Positions 62,595 through 64,000 of a DNA stretch of 64,000 bases are shown here, piece after piece; within the stretch, counting starts at the first letter, position 1; each line of letters begins with the position of its first letter. The stretch comes from Lewinella cohaerens DSM 23179 (lineage in GTDB: Bacteria > Bacteroidota > Bacteroidia > Chitinophagales > Saprospiraceae). The position numbers were made by a program, and so were the translations under genes. The DNA is taken from positions 9,566-73,565 of the forward strand of contig NZ_KB903540.1 in NCBI RefSeq assembly GCF_000379805.1. Direction: 5' to 3'. The notes below the pieces were generated by a model. That model was not told the origin of the DNA. It made no database searches and saw only the letters and a list, made by a program, of their open reading frames with translations.

Positions 62595-63896
62595 ATGATG
62601 ATACATTTCAACATAAAGTGGGTGGCTTTAATCCTTCCGATGATTATTTTGGGAATCTTTACCTGTTCTCCTAAGCTAGAATCTCGCTTACTTTCAGCCG
62701 AAGAAATGGGCATTCTGCCCACCGCTTTTGACGCTACTCCTCAAAATCGACGAGTAGATCCCCGCGATCCTTGTACCAGCCAGGATAATTACATCATAGA
62801 CACCACCCGCTTGGAGGATTATCCTATGCAGTATATCCGGATAAACATCCACTGGATGAACAGTGAAGACGGGCAGCAGAATGTTCCCGAACAGGAAGCG
62901 AAAGCACACACGCGAAGGATTGTAGACGCGATGAATTATGCGTTGGAAAACAACAAGAAAATGTTCCTGCCCATCGGTAATACTACGCCGGTGCATCCCA
63001 TCAATTTTCGCTATGTGCTTACCGGTAGACCAGGTGATCCGGAGGATGATGGCATCTACTATCATTATGACGATTCTCTTTACTACTACGTACATTTTCG
63101 TAAAAAAGATTCCAACTTGTACGACCGTACCGTATTTGACAAATACGGTGTGCAACTGGATACGGTCCTCAATTTTTTCATGATGCCACATCAGCCCGAT
63201 AGTGTGGCTTCGCCTACTTATCAGGCTGACAACGTAGGTGTAGCGCTGCGAAACGCGCTAAAAGTTGCGGCTCCCTGGAAAGAAGACTTTGCCCGTGATC
63301 CTAAAAACACGCACTGGCGCTACCGGGGTGTGATCAACCACGAGGTGGGGCATATTTTGGGTATTAGCCACGCCTGGAGCCGTGGGGATGGGTGCGACGA
63401 TACGCCGGTACACCCTAATCGCTGTTATAGTACGGGCTCTGGGCCAGGCTGTGATACGCTGGCATCCAATAATGTGATGGATTACAATTCGCTCCAATTG
63501 GCGTGGACACCTTGCCAAATAGCGAAAGTGAATCGCCGATTTGCAAACTCCCGATACCTGCAAAGGCAATTCCTAGAACCTCGTTGGTGTACCCGGAACC
63601 CTGAGATGGATATGACGATCCGGGACGAGGTCGATTGGCCCAGCATGCATGATCTTCACGGGAATCTGACGATTGCTACTGGGGCACGGTTGACTATCCG
63701 CTGCCGAGTATCGATCCCAGCGGATGGATTGGTGACCATTCAGCCCGGCGGCGAGCTCATTATTGATGGTGGTTATCTCCACCAAGACTGTGGGGGTACC
63801 TGGCAAGGGATTCGCGTAGAAAAGAACGGCCAACAAGAAGGTACTTTGACGTTGGTTAACGGAGGAGAGGTTCTTGATGTAGAAACCAGTCGCTAA
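62595..63896 (+). CDS. M43-type metalloprotease-like lipoprotein
   Basis: A 433-residue lipoprotein (lipobox IILGIFTCS, Cys about residue 24). The zinc site is HEVGHILGISH (residues 249-259), followed by a Met-turn region (SNNVMDYNSLQLAW), as in pregnancy-associated plasma protein-A-type (M43) metzincins. The C-terminal ~90 residues form beta-helix-like coils (GNLTIATGARLTIRCRVSIP, LVTIQPGGELIIDGG). It lacks the T9SS sorting domain often found on such proteases. The start could be either of two adjacent ATGs at 62595 and 62598. Confidence 0.85.
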   Translation: MMIHFNIKWVALILPMIILGIFTCSPKLESRLLSAEEMGILPTAFDATPQNRRVDPRDPCTSQDNYIIDTTRLEDYPMQYIRINIHWMNSEDGQQNVPEQEAKAHTRRIVDAMNYALENNKKMFLPIGNTTPVHPINFRYVLTGRPGDPEDDGIYYHYDDSLYYYVHFRKKDSNLYDRTVFDKYGVQLDTVLNFFMMPHQPDSVASPTYQADNVGVALRNALKVAAPWKEDFARDPKNTHWRYRGVINHEVGHILGISHAWSRGDGCDDTPVHPNRCYSTGSGPGCDTLASNNVMDYNSLQLAWTPCQIAKVNRRFANSRYLQRQFLEPRWCTRNPEMDMTIRDEVDWPSMHDLHGNLTIATGARLTIRCRVSIPADGLVTIQPGGELIIDGGYLHQDCGGTWQGIRVEKNGQQEGTLTLVNGGEVLDVETSR

Positions 63897-63919
63897 GCTT
63901 GACTTTAGCCAAGCTTAGC
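63892..63919. terminator. Hairpin overlapping the stop codon of the metalloprotease gene
   Basis: GCTAAGCTTG (63892-63901) and CAAGCTTAGC (63910-63919) form a perfect 10-bp stem with an 8-nt loop; the TAA stop lies in the left arm. No T run follows on the plus strand (AAAAACAAAAA), so termination is not certain. Confidence 0.4.
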
Positions 63920-63929
63920 AAAAACAAAA

Positions 63930-64000
63930 ATGATGGCAAAAGGAAGAATTACCGGCATTGGTGGCGTCTTTTTTCAGTGCGACGATCCCAATAAAATGCG
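63930..64000 (+). CDS. VOC-family (glyoxalase-like) protein, partial (5' end only)
   Basis: The frame opens with two adjacent ATGs (63930, 63933) and reads MMAKGRITGIGGVFFQCDDP then NKMR before the window ends. ITGIGGVFFQ-DDPNKM is the usual first beta strand and first helix start of VOC/glyoxalase-like proteins. The rest is outside the window. Confidence 0.75.
   Translation, partial: MMAKGRITGIGGVFFQCDDPNKM

Overview
The window looks like a chromosome segment of a member of the Bacteroidota, most likely a Saprospiria/Lewinella-type marine bacterium. The grounds are: several secreted proteins with type IX secretion (T9SS) C-terminal sorting domains, the gliding lipoprotein GldH, the T9SS Plug protein, Bacteroidota-restricted families (DUF5606, DUF6427), and promoters with the Bacteroidota -7 signature TAnnTTTG. 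The genus is an inference from gene content. I see no rRNA, tRNA, CRISPR array, phage or intact insertion sequence.

Layout. 1-5.9 kb (minus): an end-truncated sugar-phosphate isomerase, a large T9SS cargo protein and two Gfo/Idh/MocA oxidoreductases, which suggests a sugar-derivative catabolic locus. 6-10.5 kb (plus): a fused alpha/beta 2-oxoacid dehydrogenase E1, a DUF5606 protein and an M3 oligopeptidase. 11.5 kb: a free-standing small RNA candidate with promoter, hairpins and terminator. 13-17 kb: trmB and two T9SS cargo genes. 17-23 kb (minus): an ATP-grasp protein, xerD, a TlpA-like thioredoxin, grpE-dnaJ, then gldH. 23-31 kb: sucB, an LprI-like protein, a lipoprotein esterase, an FKBP isomerase, and a YndJ/DUF1990 pair. 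31-36 kb: a T9SS protein, DUF6427, purQ and an APC permease. 36-40 kb (minus): a lipoprotein, an ECF sigma factor, an anti-sigma/outer-membrane-barrel fusion, and a dioxygenase with both a Tat signal and a T9SS domain. 40-43 kb: a divergent Hsp90 with a helical-repeat partner. 43-47 kb: upp, a deacetylase-like protein, and a three-gene module of coiled-coil protein, longin-like protein and Ras-like GTPase. 47-54 kb: an outer-membrane barrel, lipA, the T9SS Plug, a 3-methyladenine glycosylase, a GIN-domain protein, guaB and a CotH-like protein. 55-57 kb: a LytS/LytTR two-component pair. 57-60 kb: a RecB/AddA-like helicase whose nuclease domain appears degenerate. 60-64 kb: two TPM-domain proteins, a TfoX-N protein, an NTF2-like protein, an M43-type metalloprotease lipoprotein and the start of a VOC-family gene.

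The main candidate for a poorly described system is the GTPase module at 45392-47013. It is a compact operon with an ATGA overlap, coding for a Ras-like GTPase whose catalytic-glutamine position is Glu, a protein resembling the longin-like part of large OmpA-type proteins, and a small coiled-coil protein. Next are the Hsp90/helical-repeat pair (40009-42919) and the ECF sigma/anti-sigma-barrel operon (37443-39953). The intergenic spaces carry a striking set of structured inverted-repeat elements (2945-3065, 3108-3237, 22331-22434, 29473-29638, 31246-31480, 32928-33092, 43003-43165). Two of them are nearly equal in length and share a 14-bp core, which suggests a non-autonomous mobile or structural repeat family.
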